Of a stretch of DNA of 64,000 bases, positions 16,396-25,772 are shown piece by piece. Origin of the DNA: an uncultured Blautia sp. (GTDB lineage Bacteria > Bacillota > Clostridia > Lachnospirales > Lachnospiraceae). Location: positions 1 through 64,000 of the forward strand of contig CAKRMK010000018.1 in NCBI GenBank assembly GCA_934364795.1, written 5' to 3'. The notes under the pieces are model-generated. The model searched no databases. It was not told the origin of the DNA and saw nothing but the letters and a program-made list of their open reading frames with translations. A program made the translations under genes and the position numbers. Within the stretch, counting starts at the first letter, position 1. Each line of letters opens with the position of its first letter.

Positions 16396-17667
16396 TTATT
16401 TTCCTCTCTTTTTCATAACCTTTTCGTAAACAACCTGAATCTTAGGTTTGCTTTTTTCTGCAAAATCTCTTGCCTGCTCTTCCATAAGCTCTTTTACCCT
16501 GATTGTCTCATTCTTCTGTTTTACAATTTCATTTTGCAGATTTCTTACACAGTCAAGCATATCATTGCTTTCCAGATGTATTTCCATTTTTATTGTCAGC
16601 TTTTTGGCGCCGTGGGGCACTGTAATATTTTTGATATGAGGATCGTGTCTTGAAATAAATGCCCAGTTTCCATACAAAATACCATCTGGAACTTCCACCC
16701 CCTCAAAGGATGCCTCTCTGCCGTCAAAGGACAGCTCCTTAATCTGGACTGTACATGCATTATCACCTGGATCGATCCGCACTTTGCGGCAATCTGCAGG
16801 CAGGTCAAATGTATAATCTGCATGTCTTGCCATAATCGGTCTTTTTACAGAAAACTGTTCATAATATCTGCCTTCCTCATCCCCGAAATACACCTGCAGA
16901 ACTCCGGTGGACTCCACAGAAAGAAAATCCATTCCAGGTGTCATCATTCCATACATTTCCCGCATGGGAACATGATTTCCTGTAATATAATTCTGGAAGC
17001 CCTTTTCCATCTGTTCAAAGCTTTCTCTCATAGTCCTGCTGATTCCAAATTTCCGGTAAAACAGTTCCTCCTCCAGAATCTCACGCATACTGTGCGTCCG
17101 GATATAATAATGGATGATCCGGTAAAGAACATATTCACAGGGAACAGGAAATTCAAAAGTCCATTCATAATCCAGTAATGTGACTGGTTCTGTCAGCATT
17201 ACATTGTCACATATTATATCAATATTAGTCAGCGGCGCACAGGTAAGGTTCTTTGGCAGCGCCACTTTTCCGAATACCTGCTGGAATTCTTCCGTCATTT
17301 CAAATGGATTCTGGCTGTGCACAAGTTTCACCTGTTCCAGAAACTCCATAAGTTTACCGGAAGCAGCTTCTGTCTCACCGGCCTGAAGCAGACTATCCAG
17401 ATATTCGGAAAGACTTCTTGCTTCCAGATATTCCAGTCTCACACCTTCTGAAGTTTCCTGACACTTATTACATTCGTATGAAATCTGCTTATATTGCTGG
17501 TCCAGTTTCTGATTCCATTTTATCAGATTCTTCACATGCTCCTCTCCCTCTGGATAGAGGGCAGTTTTCAAAAGCCAGCGCTTTTTATTTTCTTCCAGAA
17601 TATCAGTACGGACTGCAAAACGCCTGCTTCTTTCGTTGGAATATTTACTGAAAATGATTTCTGCCAT
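16396..17667 (-). CDS. unknown protein with kinase-like (APH fold) motifs and C-terminal coiled coil
   Basis: 423 residues, not confidently recognised. Residues about 130-175 read CAPLTNIDIICDNVML..TLLDYEWTF, which has the spacing of the catalytic loop (D-x4-N) and metal-binding D-x-E of aminoglycoside-phosphotransferase/WaaP-type kinases, though the usual HGD is replaced by NID. Residues 270-350 look like a beta-sandwich; residues 365-423 form a coiled coil with a basic end. Its start overlaps the stop of the methyltransferase (TAATG), so the two are translationally coupled. In ABC-exported O antigens a methyltransferase/kinase pair caps the chain end; that parallel is inference. Confidence 0.7.
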   Translation of the reverse strand: MAEIIFSKYSNERSRRFAVRTDILEENKKRWLLKTALYPEGEEHVKNLIKWNQKLDQQYKQISYECNKCQETSEGVRLEYLEARSLSEYLDSLLQAGETEAASGKLMEFLEQVKLVHSQNPFEMTEEFQQVFGKVALPKNLTCAPLTNIDIICDNVMLTEPVTLLDYEWTFEFPVPCEYVLYRIIHYYIRTHSMREILEEELFYRKFGISRTMRESFEQMEKGFQNYITGNHVPMREMYGMMTPGMDFLSVESTGVLQVYFGDEEGRYYEQFSVKRPIMARHADYTFDLPADCRKVRIDPGDNACTVQIKELSFDGREASFEGVEVPDGILYGNWAFISRHDPHIKNITVPHGAKKLTIKMEIHLESNDMLDCVRNLQNEIVKQKNETIRVKELMEEQARDFAEKSKPKIQVVYEKVMKKRGK

Positions 17668-18593
17668 TATCCGTCCTTCCTTTCCACAAGCACCAGGAAT
17701 GAATTGGAAAACTCCGGAAAAAGTCCGGCATCTACCAGGGAATCATATACTCTCGCCTCATTAAAAAGCTGAAGCCTTGGTCTGTCAAAGTTACAGGAGT
17801 TATCTTTCAGCTCTCCCTTTTGAGGAAGTCGCTTATCAGAATAAATAGTCATTGGAAATTTGTAATCCGGATATGGATAATAAAACGTAGTCTTAAAATC
17901 CCCAGCCCGGTCAATCAGTCCCTGCAGTTCTTTTCTCGAAAAAGTTCTTACACCCTTTGTGTTTGGATAGTTTTCAAGCCCTTCAAAATATTTTCCTGTA
18001 TGATCTTCTGTACATCCTGCCCAGTATTTCAGCCCCAGACGGTTTTCTATGGCAATGACCAGCTTTCCCCCCTCTGCAAGATGTCCTGCAATACGGCGGA
18101 GCATTTCCACGTAAGGCTCCTGTGTTCCGATATATCCCTCTGAATATTCAAAAACACCTATGAGGGTAATATAATCGTATTTCTCTGTAAGACTGGCTTC
18201 TATATCCTGAAAATTGCCCACCATAATCTTTACATTATCGCAGTCCTGGTTTCTGTAGGCATTAATAGTGCTTCGCATTTTTGACAGATCAATGCAGGTC
18301 ACACTGCCTGCCTTTTTCGCAAGGACACCTGTAATAGGGCCGCAGCCAGAACCGATTTCCAGAACTTTATCTGTTTTCTTTATGGGAAGCCATTCCAGAA
18401 TATTCTGTCTGATGTGTGAAAAATGATACAGCACCGGCCAGCTGTTTCGCTCTGCGATCACACTGTTTAATTCTTCATCTTTGTAATTACGGGCAATCTC
18501 CAGAAGTTCTTCTTCTACGGGTCCATCACTATACAGGTCTTCTCCGGGATAAAACTCATAATCCAGTGTTACTTTTCCGATTTTTTCCTGCAT
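17667..18593 (-). CDS. class I SAM-dependent methyltransferase
   Basis: 308 residues with a Rossmann methyltransferase core: motif I VLEIGSGCGPITGVL (about 82-96), CIDLS at the end of strand 2, and ITLIGVFEYSEG (about 143-154) around motif IV. The N-terminal 75 residues and the C-terminal part (about 205-308) are accessory. Lies between the ABC-exporter ATPase (3 nt upstream) and the coupled kinase-like gene, so a glycan is the likely substrate, for example methylation of a non-reducing end that signals chain termination to the Wzt-like ATPase. That assignment is by context only. Confidence 0.85.
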   Translation of the reverse strand: MQEKIGKVTLDYEFYPGEDLYSDGPVEEELLEIARNYKDEELNSVIAERNSWPVLYHFSHIRQNILEWLPIKKTDKVLEIGSGCGPITGVLAKKAGSVTCIDLSKMRSTINAYRNQDCDNVKIMVGNFQDIEASLTEKYDYITLIGVFEYSEGYIGTQEPYVEMLRRIAGHLAEGGKLVIAIENRLGLKYWAGCTEDHTGKYFEGLENYPNTKGVRTFSRKELQGLIDRAGDFKTTFYYPYPDYKFPMTIYSDKRLPQKGELKDNSCNFDRPRLQLFNEARVYDSLVDAGLFPEFSNSFLVLVERKDG

Positions 18594-18596
18594 ATA

Positions 18597-19865
18597 TTAC
18601 TCTTCCTCCACTGACACTTCGGAATTCATATCATAAAATCCAACCGTATTCTTCGTAGATACTACGGTAATGTTACATGCATCGTACAGGCGGTGGAACA
18701 CAGTGAAATCACCATTCTGGTAGCCTGTGCATCCAAAGGAAAGAAGATACTCTCCTCCCTGCAGGTTCATTTCCTGTTCAAAAGTAACTACACACTCACT
18801 GCCTTCACCTGAATTTTCTACATTCACACCTTCATACATGGTATTAGTTCCGGTAATCTCCGTTCCCTGAATATTTTTGAAGGTAAATGCCATGATTGGC
18901 TGCTGAATGCTTTCGTTAAAATGAACACGCATTTTAATTTTGAATTTGGAACCCTTTTCAATGGTATTGCTCTGGCGTCCTTTGGAATCTAATACTACGA
19001 AATCACAGATTTCAGCCTGCTTGTCTCCATATTCCAAAGTGTTTGGGTTGACCTGGAAACCGCTTCTCCAGTCTGTTTCTGAGCTTACCGGGGCACTCTT
19101 CTCATCAACTGCCTGTTTTACCGGATCCTGATGTACCAGAAGCTGTTTATACATATCTACCATTGCTTTTGGTGAACCTTCGTCCAGTTTCTCACCCTGA
19201 TTAAGCAGGATAACACGGTCACAATACTTGGAAACGCTTCCAAGATCATGGCTTACAAACAAAATCGTTTTTCCCTGTTTTTTAAATTCCTCAAATTTAT
19301 GATAGCATTTCGCCTGGAAAAATACGTCTCCAACAGACAGTGCCTCATCAACTACCAGGATTTCCGGATCAATGTTGATGGCAACTGCAAATGCAAGACG
19401 CACAAACATACCACTTGAATAGGTCTTTACAGGCTGATGGATAAAATCACCAATATCTGCAAAGCTTAAGATTTCATCCAGTCTTTCATTAATTTCATCC
19501 TGGGAAAATCCAAGCATGGTACCATTCAGATATACATTCTCAAGTCCGGAATATTCCGGGTTGAAGCCTGCTCCAAGCTCCAGAAGTGCAGAGATCCTGC
19601 CATGTACAGATACTTCTCCTGAAGTAGGTGCAAGTACACCGGTAATAATTTTCAGAATGGTTGATTTACCGGAACCGTTTGTTCCGATGATACCAACACA
19701 TTCTCCTTCTCTTACGTTAAAGCTTACATCACGGAGCGCATAATGTTCTCTGTATCTTTTCTTTTTTCCGAAACCGAGAGAATCCTTCAAACGGTCTGAC
19801 GGTTTACTATAAAGCCTGTACATTTTGGACAGGTTTTTTATTTCAATGGCATTTTTACTTTCCAC
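18597..19865 (-). CDS. polysaccharide ABC exporter ATPase with carbohydrate-binding tail (Wzt/TagH-like)
   Basis: 422 residues. Nucleotide-binding domain (1-235) with Walker A GTNGSGKST, signature YSSGM and Walker B ILVVDEALSVGD, of the subfamily that exports O antigen and teichoic acid. Residues about 265-415 form a Wzt-C-like beta-sandwich expected to bind the modified end of the polymer. Start is GTG (19865) with AAAGGG upstream. Pairs with the permease gene 25 nt upstream. The presence of the tail suggests that export is coupled to a terminal modification, matching the adjacent methyltransferase gene. Confidence 0.94.
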   Translation of the reverse strand: MESKNAIEIKNLSKMYRLYSKPSDRLKDSLGFGKKKRYREHYALRDVSFNVREGECVGIIGTNGSGKSTILKIITGVLAPTSGEVSVHGRISALLELGAGFNPEYSGLENVYLNGTMLGFSQDEINERLDEILSFADIGDFIHQPVKTYSSGMFVRLAFAVAINIDPEILVVDEALSVGDVFFQAKCYHKFEEFKKQGKTILFVSHDLGSVSKYCDRVILLNQGEKLDEGSPKAMVDMYKQLLVHQDPVKQAVDEKSAPVSSETDWRSGFQVNPNTLEYGDKQAEICDFVVLDSKGRQSNTIEKGSKFKIKMRVHFNESIQQPIMAFTFKNIQGTEITGTNTMYEGVNVENSGEGSECVVTFEQEMNLQGGEYLLSFGCTGYQNGDFTVFHRLYDACNITVVSTKNTVGFYDMNSEVSVEEE

Positions 19866-19890
19866 ATTATTCCCTTTCTATTTCCATGCA

Positions 19891-20706
19891 TTATAAAACA
19901 TCTGCAAAATGAATGCGAAGGCGTTTAAAGATCCAGTTTCCAAACAGGAAACAGATGATGGCAACTATCCAGAAATAGATAGTCCAGTTTGGTCTTTCCC
20001 AGAACCATCTCTTGATAATAAACGCATCTCTGTATCCGGATACAATATAAAACATGGGATTTAACTGAAGTACTTTGTACAGGGTACTCTCTGTACCGAT
20101 CATGCTCTCTGCCACCCACATGATAGGTGTGATCCACACGCCGATCTGAAGAAAGATTCCGATGATCTGTCCCAGGTCACGGAAAAGCACCACAATAGCA
20201 CTGGTAGCGTAGCACAAGCCTGTTACAAAAAAGAATGTACATGCACTGTAATATAAAATCTGCAGGTAATACAGATCCGGAAATCTTCCATTACAAACAT
20301 ACAGAATGATTGCCAGTAAAACAAAAAATCCATGTACAAACAGTGCAGAAATAATCTTGACTACCGGAAGTACACTGATATTAAACACTACTTTTTTTAC
20401 CAGATAATTATACTCGATCAGCGCATTGGTTCCTCCTGAAAGTGCATCAGAAAAGAAAAACCAGGGAACCATTCCTGCAACCAGATAAAGCACAAATGGG
20501 ACTCCCAGCTCATCTGTGTTGGATCGGAAGCCCACTGAAAATACAAACCAATATACTAAAATTGTTACGATTGGCTGAACAAATGCCCAAATTGTGCCGA
20601 AATAAGAACCAGCATACCTGGTCTTAAAATCATTTTTTGCCAGTTTCATAACCAGCCGGCGGTTCCTGTACAGATCCACCGGCAGAGAAAAAATCGTCTT
20701 AAGCAT
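19891..20706 (-). CDS. polysaccharide ABC exporter permease (Wzm/TagG-like)
   Basis: 271 residues, ABC-2 family, six predicted membrane helices between about 30 and 260, with the NDFKTRYAGSYFGTIWAFVQP amphipathic entry motif split around residues 25-45. Forms the membrane channel through which the lipid-linked glycan is flipped with the ATPase encoded next. AGGAG ribosome binding site; 10 nt after rfbC. Wzm/TagG cannot be separated by sequence here; the RfbC neighbour and the Wzt-like tail favour an O-antigen-like rhamnose-containing glycan. Confidence 0.93.
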   Translation of the reverse strand: MLKTIFSLPVDLYRNRRLVMKLAKNDFKTRYAGSYFGTIWAFVQPIVTILVYWFVFSVGFRSNTDELGVPFVLYLVAGMVPWFFFSDALSGGTNALIEYNYLVKKVVFNISVLPVVKIISALFVHGFFVLLAIILYVCNGRFPDLYYLQILYYSACTFFFVTGLCYATSAIVVLFRDLGQIIGIFLQIGVWITPIMWVAESMIGTESTLYKVLQLNPMFYIVSGYRDAFIIKRWFWERPNWTIYFWIVAIICFLFGNWIFKRLRIHFADVL

Positions 20707-20716
20707 TTACTGTCTC

Positions 20717-21271
20717 CTATCTCTGAAGTTCTTTCAGGCTTCCCCATTTCTGGTCTTTGTCGGAGAAAATCAGTTCCATTCCCTCCGGGATAGGCCACTG
20801 AACATTGATATCCGGGTCATTCCAGATCAGGCCGCCTTCATCGTTTGGATGATAGAAATCGGAGCATTTGTAAGTAAATTCTGCATTTTCAGACAGAACA
20901 AGGAATCCGTGTGCAAATCCCTTCGGAATAAAGAACTGTTTCTTATTCTCTGCTGAAAGAAGGACACCGTACCATTTTCCATAGGTTTTGGAACCTTTTC
21001 TTAAATCTACTGCAACATCAAATACTTCACCGTTTACAACACGGACAAGCTTATCCTGGGGATAGTTCAGCTGGAAATGAAGTCCACGGAGAACGCCATA
21101 GCGTGAGCTGGACTGATTGTCCTGTACAAACTCTACATCAATTCCTGCTTCTTTGAAATCGTTGTAGTTGTAAGTTTCCATAAAGTATCCTCTGGAATCT
21201 CCGAATACAGTTGGCTCGATTACTTTTAATCCTTCAATATCATCGCAGTTTGTTACTTTAATTTTTCCCAT
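20717..21271 (-). CDS. rfbC: dTDP-4-dehydrorhamnose 3,5-epimerase
   Basis: 184 residues, cupin fold. It converts dTDP-4-keto-6-deoxyglucose to dTDP-4-keto-L-rhamnose, the third step of dTDP-L-rhamnose synthesis. Visible: FGDSRGYFMETYN (about 23-35), QDNQSSSRYGVLRGLHFQ (catalytic His in GLHFQ) and the IPKGFAHGFLVLS motif. AAGGAG ribosome binding site. The companion genes rfbA, rfbB and rfbD are not in this window, so they must lie elsewhere. It marks L-rhamnose as a probable component of the exported polymer. Confidence 0.96.
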   Translation of the reverse strand: MGKIKVTNCDDIEGLKVIEPTVFGDSRGYFMETYNYNDFKEAGIDVEFVQDNQSSSRYGVLRGLHFQLNYPQDKLVRVVNGEVFDVAVDLRKGSKTYGKWYGVLLSAENKKQFFIPKGFAHGFLVLSENAEFTYKCSDFYHPNDEGGLIWNDPDINVQWPIPEGMELIFSDKDQKWGSLKELQR

Positions 21272-21286
21272 TTTCTTATCTCCTTA

Positions 21287-22822
21287 TCATTCTTTGTATT
21301 GTTTTATGCAAATTCCGTATTTATTAAATACGGATACAAGACCTGCACTATTGGTAATCCTCTCATGCTGTGCACGGGTTCCGGCATCAGCACCTTTTCC
21401 ACGATGGAAGTAATACTTATTACCATTTATGGTGTGCCAGCCTTTATAAGCCTTTCCGTTACTTCCAAAATAATAGACCTTCGTTTTTCCATCTACTTTT
21501 ATTTTTACCAGTTTGTTGGTAACTCTCACACCATTCTTGTCAAAATAATAGATAATGCCTTTTGGATTCATGTGTTTATAATTTTTCTCCATGGCATAGG
21601 TTTTCTTATTAAAATAATAATATTTGCCGGCAATCTTACTCATTCCTGCTTTCGCCTTGCCGTCAGAACCAAAATAATATGTATTTCCATCTTTGGTTAC
21701 AAATTTACGCTTCACCTGCACACCGTTTTTGTCAACGTAGTAAGCGCCCTCGTCTGTCACAATCAGCTTACTTTTGTACATATGGCCGTCAACTTTGCTG
21801 AAACAGTAATTTTTACCATCAATTTCCTTCCAGCCAGTTACTTTTGTATTGTTTACATAATAGTAACGATACTTTTTCTCCACAGACCAGCCGTTTTTCA
21901 CTTCTTTTGCAGGAACGTAGTCCTCTTTTGCCTTCCAGCGCGGAACAATCTTTTTGGTATAGTCCACATAGCCAAAATCCAGATCTACATTATTATATTC
22001 CGGTACTCCGCGGATCAGCTTCTTGGTTGAAATCATTCCTGGTACTTCATCACCTGCTGTAGGCTGCCAAATAGTATATTTATAACGGCTGGAATCTGGT
22101 GCCAGTATGTGATCTCCATAGCAGGCGATCCATACATCCAGTCCGGAGCCTTCCAGAACGCTCCAGTCTACATAGTTGTTATACCAGTTCAGATTCATAT
22201 AAAGCATAGGCGTGTATCCAGCTTTTGCCACCTCACCGCAAAATGCCAGCGCAATCCTGGATACCTCTGATGGACTGCATGTACCGAGTGTAGCCTCATC
22301 CTCCAGGTCAAAAACCACAGGATAGGATACCTTGTGTCCCTGCATCTTGGTGATTGCAGTCTGGGCTTCCTGAAGTGCCTCCTGAGTACTCCTGGCAAGG
22401 CTGTATACATAAGTTCCTACAGGTACCCCTGCTGCCTCTGCCTGTGTCATATTGTATTCATACTGATAATCTATACGATTGGCACCGTAGGAAATACGGA
22501 CAAATGCAAAATCCAGATCCTTCCTGGCTTCTTTCCAGTTGATGGTACCCTGCCATTCGGAAACATCCATTCCTCTGGTAATCGCACCCTCTACCTTCTC
22601 TCCGCTGCCATTATAGCATACACCTTTGATCTTTTTCCATGCTTTTTCAGCTGCTTCCTCTGCTGCACCAACTGCCGGCACGCCTTCATTTGGTGATACA
22701 TAGCTGCTTCTGTCCTGAGGTGCAAGACCTACGTTAGCATAAACAGTCTGCGCCGTCATCCCTCCGGCTCCAAGCATTGCCGAAAGTACGCCTACAGACA
22801 GCCACTTTTTCCACTTTTTCAT
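21287..22822 (-). CDS. secreted GH25 lysozyme with cell-wall-binding repeats
   Basis: 511 residues. Signal peptide (about 1-29), GH25 muramidase domain (about 85-290) with GMDVSEWQGTINW and the catalytic FDLEDE motif, then at least seven aromatic/glycine-rich binding repeats of the YYFGSDGKAKAG type to the C-terminus. GH25 enzymes hydrolyse the MurNAc-GlcNAc bond of peptidoglycan. The first gene of the rfbC-exporter operon, with its own TTGAAA-17-TATAAT promoter and an AGGAGGG ribosome binding site. Coexpression with a glycan exporter suggests local wall opening during polymer assembly; that is inference. Confidence 0.93.
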   Translation of the reverse strand: MKKWKKWLSVGVLSAMLGAGGMTAQTVYANVGLAPQDRSSYVSPNEGVPAVGAAEEAAEKAWKKIKGVCYNGSGEKVEGAITRGMDVSEWQGTINWKEARKDLDFAFVRISYGANRIDYQYEYNMTQAEAAGVPVGTYVYSLARSTQEALQEAQTAITKMQGHKVSYPVVFDLEDEATLGTCSPSEVSRIALAFCGEVAKAGYTPMLYMNLNWYNNYVDWSVLEGSGLDVWIACYGDHILAPDSSRYKYTIWQPTAGDEVPGMISTKKLIRGVPEYNNVDLDFGYVDYTKKIVPRWKAKEDYVPAKEVKNGWSVEKKYRYYYVNNTKVTGWKEIDGKNYCFSKVDGHMYKSKLIVTDEGAYYVDKNGVQVKRKFVTKDGNTYYFGSDGKAKAGMSKIAGKYYYFNKKTYAMEKNYKHMNPKGIIYYFDKNGVRVTNKLVKIKVDGKTKVYYFGSNGKAYKGWHTINGNKYYFHRGKGADAGTRAQHERITNSAGLVSVFNKYGICIKQYKE

Positions 22823-22891
22823 TTTCCCTCCTGATATTCTTCTACTGTAAAAAGATTACCGTCTAGAATGTTAAAATTGTGTTACTTTGTT

Positions 22892-22920
22892 ATTATACAG
22901 TCTCCTTTTTCAAATTTCAA
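22892..22920 (-). promoter_or_regulatory. promoter of the GH25-rfbC-ABC exporter operon
   Basis: Minus strand TTGAAA (22920-22915), 17 bp spacer, perfect TATAAT (22897-22892). It drives a seven-gene operon extending to the terminator at 13830-13890, with a leader of about 60 nt. Confidence 0.8.
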
Positions 22921-22932
22921 CGTTATTCTCCA

Positions 22933-22975
22933 AAACTATAAAATACCCTCCAAAACGAAGGGTATTTTATGGTTT
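22933..22975 (-). terminator. terminator after the L,D-transpeptidase gene
   Basis: A 17-bp stem (22933-22949 with 22959-22975, one G-T pair) with a 9-nt loop; AT-rich arms and a TTTT close to the 3' side on the minus strand. It lies 24 bp after the stop of the L,D-transpeptidase gene and before the next promoter. Confidence 0.65.
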
Positions 22976-22998
22976 GTATTATGAATTTTCTACAATAA

Positions 22999-25698
22999 TT
23001 ATGCGTTCGGATCGGTAGGATCATAGTATCCACCGTTCTTCATTCCCTGAAGCGGTACAAGTGCACGACGTCCAAGAGGTCCTTTGAAAACTTCATCAGC
23101 CTTGTAGGTTCCGTCAAAAATATGGATGGTTGCACCGTTACAGTTGTCATATACCCATTTTGCATCTCCTACGCAGGTACGGATGCATCCATGAGAAGCC
23201 GGACTTCCAAGTCTGTAATATGCACTTACCGGCAGATTATAGCTGTTTGCAGCACCACATGCAATAGAGTGAACAAAAATTCCACCCTCGCCTGCATTAT
23301 CTACATGTGTACCGTACTGACCCCAGGATGGTCCCATCAGTGCCTGCCATCTGCTGTATCTTGTCAGACGATAGGTTCCTTTCGGTGTAGGAGTTCCCGG
23401 ATTTCCAACGGAAACACGGATAGATTTAACCGGAATAGTACGTGCAGAATCTGCATAAACAGTCATGACGCCATTCACACGGTCAACTTCTACAGTATAT
23501 GGACCTGCATATTTATCTGTCACATCATTGATACGGTATCCATCTGAATCAAAGTAATAGAGTTTACCATCAATCCATTTGGAGCTGTTGGTTACATAGC
23601 CCGGTGCATCCGGATTAATATAGCGAACCAGGTTTTTGGAATTATCTGCAATCACCCATCCGGTAATAAAGTTTCCATCACCATCAAGATATCCATATGT
23701 TCCATCTTTTTCAACAAAATCATTGGTCACAGATATCATGTTCTTAAAGCAGTACCATCTTCCGTTTATATACTGCCAGCCGTTTGTGCAAAGTACACCG
23801 TTAGCATCCGCATAATAGATGTTTCCCTGATAAATAAACAGCTGATCTCTTACCATCTGTCCATTTCTGGTTTCTGAAGTGGATGGCTTAAAGAAATAAG
23901 TATTTCCATTCAGCGTAACAAGACCGCTGGCAATTCTTCCATCTGCTTTTAAATAACAGTCATCTTTTAATCTGTTTGCATAAATAATTCCTTTGTCACT
24001 GAACAGGAACCAGCCATAGAAATTGCCATTATTAAGAACCACTTTCTGCCAGCCTGTTTTCTTCACAATGCAGCCAGGTGTTGATCCAAAATAATATAAT
24101 CTGTTATTCAAATCCGGGCAGCGGTGCCAGCAGTTTTTCCATGATGCTCTTGCACCAGTCTTGGTCACATAATACTGTTTATTCTTATATGTAACAATAC
24201 GATTCTTATACGGACGGCCATATTTATCTGTCAGGTAAACCTTTCCATCTGTTGCTTTATTCATACCATTCTTTACAATATAGCCATTTTTGCCAAGAAG
24301 ATATGTAGTACCGGCCTTTTTCTTTCCATCAAGGTCCGTAAGCATTGTTCCATGATTTACAAGTTTTCCGATCTGTGTCTTATCTGTTTTGCCTGTATTA
24401 TAATATCTCCAGAGTTCACCTTTTTTGCCCTTCAGTTTCAGCCATCCATCATGGAACATTTTGCCTGGAATTTCATCTGCTGATGAAGCTGGCTGGAAAT
24501 AATATTTGGAAGACACACCATTTACCTTCAGGGTAATATTTCCTGTTCTCGGTGCTCCCTTAGCATCCAGACAATAGTATTCACCCTTTATCTTGAAATA
24601 TCCGGTATAAGTATTATTGGCTTTTGCAGTCTTGTTCAGCTGTGAAACACGAATGCCTTTACCATCTGTTCCAAAATAATGGAATGCCTTGCTGTCTCTC
24701 ATCCAGATCCAGCATTTTCTCTTCTGGCGTCCGACAGAAGATTTCCACGGTACCATTTCTGCATTCTGGGACTTATATTCGCCATAAGCCTGTGCATCTG
24801 CTACAGTGGAAAAATAATATTCCCCGGCAGCCACTTTAGGGCTGAAGTTCTTATCTACTGTAACAAGACCTGTCATCAGATAACCATCAGCATCAAAAAG
24901 ATATCTGCTGGTATGTCTTTTACCCTTCTCTGTTTTGGTTGTAATCAGCACAATTCCATCTGCTGCCGTATAATAGCTGTTCTGAGTATTTGCCTGTCCT
25001 ACAGCCTCCTGTGCGTCCTGTACATCCTGTACATCCTGTATTTCATCCACCGGCTGTGCACTCTGTACTTCTTCTACCTGCGTTGTATCTATAACCGGCA
25101 TTCCCTCAAATTCTGCTGCACTTACCTGCTGTACATCAGCAGACTGAACCGCTGATGCAGATTTGGAAGTTTTTTTATGGAGACGGAATCTTCCATCAGA
25201 AGTCTGCTCCCAGTCTGTCCATTTTACTACTGTTGCGGTAGCAGCAGCACCTACCTCCGGCACATCATCCGAAATTTCGGTTGCTTCAACAGAATTCCCA
25301 TCCTCAAAGGACTGAACCTGTAGTTCAGTATCCAGCTGGGTATCTTCCCCTGCTGAAATAAATCCGGACACAAAATCGTCAGTTTCTCCCGCAGTTACTG
25401 TTTCCTCGCCTGATGAAACGTTGCTGTCATTTTGCTGATTGTCTGATGGGATGTCAGCATCCGTCTGTGGATTATCGGATGAAGTGCTGTCATCCGTCTG
25501 TGGATTACCGGATGAAGTGCTGTCATCCGTCTGTAGATTACCGGACGGGACACTGTCATCTGTCTGTGGCTCCTCTGCCGGCTGTTCTGATATAAAACCG
25601 GAATCAAATCCACCATCCAATGCTTCTGCACCAGCTTGCAGTCCCATACTCAAGCTAAGCATAATTCCTAACGCTGCAGCCACTACTCTCTTTTTCAC
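22999..25698 (-). CDS. secreted L,D-transpeptidase (YkuD) with cell-wall-binding repeats
   Basis: About 899 residues from the GTG at 25698, which has AGGAGGA 8 nt upstream; an in-frame TTG at 25722 would put that site inside the gene. Signal peptide (about 1-25), an Asp/Ser/Thr/Gln-rich region with 11-residue repeats, about a dozen aromatic binding repeats (YYFGTDGKG-like) from residue 240 to 720, and a C-terminal YkuD domain with FVHSIAC and SHGCIRT around the catalytic cysteine. It would make 3-3 peptidoglycan cross-links or anchor surface proteins. Shares its repeat type with the adjacent GH25 lysozyme, suggesting a common wall ligand. Confidence 0.93.
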   Translation of the reverse strand: MKKRVVAAALGIMLSLSMGLQAGAEALDGGFDSGFISEQPAEEPQTDDSVPSGNLQTDDSTSSGNPQTDDSTSSDNPQTDADIPSDNQQNDSNVSSGEETVTAGETDDFVSGFISAGEDTQLDTELQVQSFEDGNSVEATEISDDVPEVGAAATATVVKWTDWEQTSDGRFRLHKKTSKSASAVQSADVQQVSAAEFEGMPVIDTTQVEEVQSAQPVDEIQDVQDVQDAQEAVGQANTQNSYYTAADGIVLITTKTEKGKRHTSRYLFDADGYLMTGLVTVDKNFSPKVAAGEYYFSTVADAQAYGEYKSQNAEMVPWKSSVGRQKRKCWIWMRDSKAFHYFGTDGKGIRVSQLNKTAKANNTYTGYFKIKGEYYCLDAKGAPRTGNITLKVNGVSSKYYFQPASSADEIPGKMFHDGWLKLKGKKGELWRYYNTGKTDKTQIGKLVNHGTMLTDLDGKKKAGTTYLLGKNGYIVKNGMNKATDGKVYLTDKYGRPYKNRIVTYKNKQYYVTKTGARASWKNCWHRCPDLNNRLYYFGSTPGCIVKKTGWQKVVLNNGNFYGWFLFSDKGIIYANRLKDDCYLKADGRIASGLVTLNGNTYFFKPSTSETRNGQMVRDQLFIYQGNIYYADANGVLCTNGWQYINGRWYCFKNMISVTNDFVEKDGTYGYLDGDGNFITGWVIADNSKNLVRYINPDAPGYVTNSSKWIDGKLYYFDSDGYRINDVTDKYAGPYTVEVDRVNGVMTVYADSARTIPVKSIRVSVGNPGTPTPKGTYRLTRYSRWQALMGPSWGQYGTHVDNAGEGGIFVHSIACGAANSYNLPVSAYYRLGSPASHGCIRTCVGDAKWVYDNCNGATIHIFDGTYKADEVFKGPLGRRALVPLQGMKNGGYYDPTDPNA
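25463..25561 (-). repeat. 33-bp tandem repeat inside the L,D-transpeptidase gene
   Basis: Three consecutive 33-bp units (25463, 25496, 25529), the first two almost identical, plus degenerate flanking units, encode an 11-residue DDSTSSGNPQT-like repeat just after the signal peptide. A minisatellite of this kind is expected to vary in copy number between strains. Confidence 0.85.
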
Positions 25699-25722
25699 TT
25701 TTTCTCCTCCTGTCTGGCACAA

Positions 25723-25762
25723 ATCACCTCAACTGACAGCACACTCTGCCGATTGAAGTGAT
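25723..25762 (-). other. hairpin between HPr and L,D-transpeptidase genes
   Basis: A 10-bp stem (25753-25762 with 25723-25732, one G-U pair in RNA) encloses a 20-nt loop with further short pairing. No T-run follows, so it is more likely an RNA stability or processing element than a terminator, and it lies immediately before the ribosome binding site region of the downstream gene. Confidence 0.4.
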
Positions 25763-25772
25763 CTATGCTTAT

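Noticed and set aside
25430..25561. Regularly spaced 33-bp repeats as a CRISPR array
   Set aside because: Units are directly contiguous without spacers, lie in frame within a signal-peptide-bearing gene and no cas genes are present.
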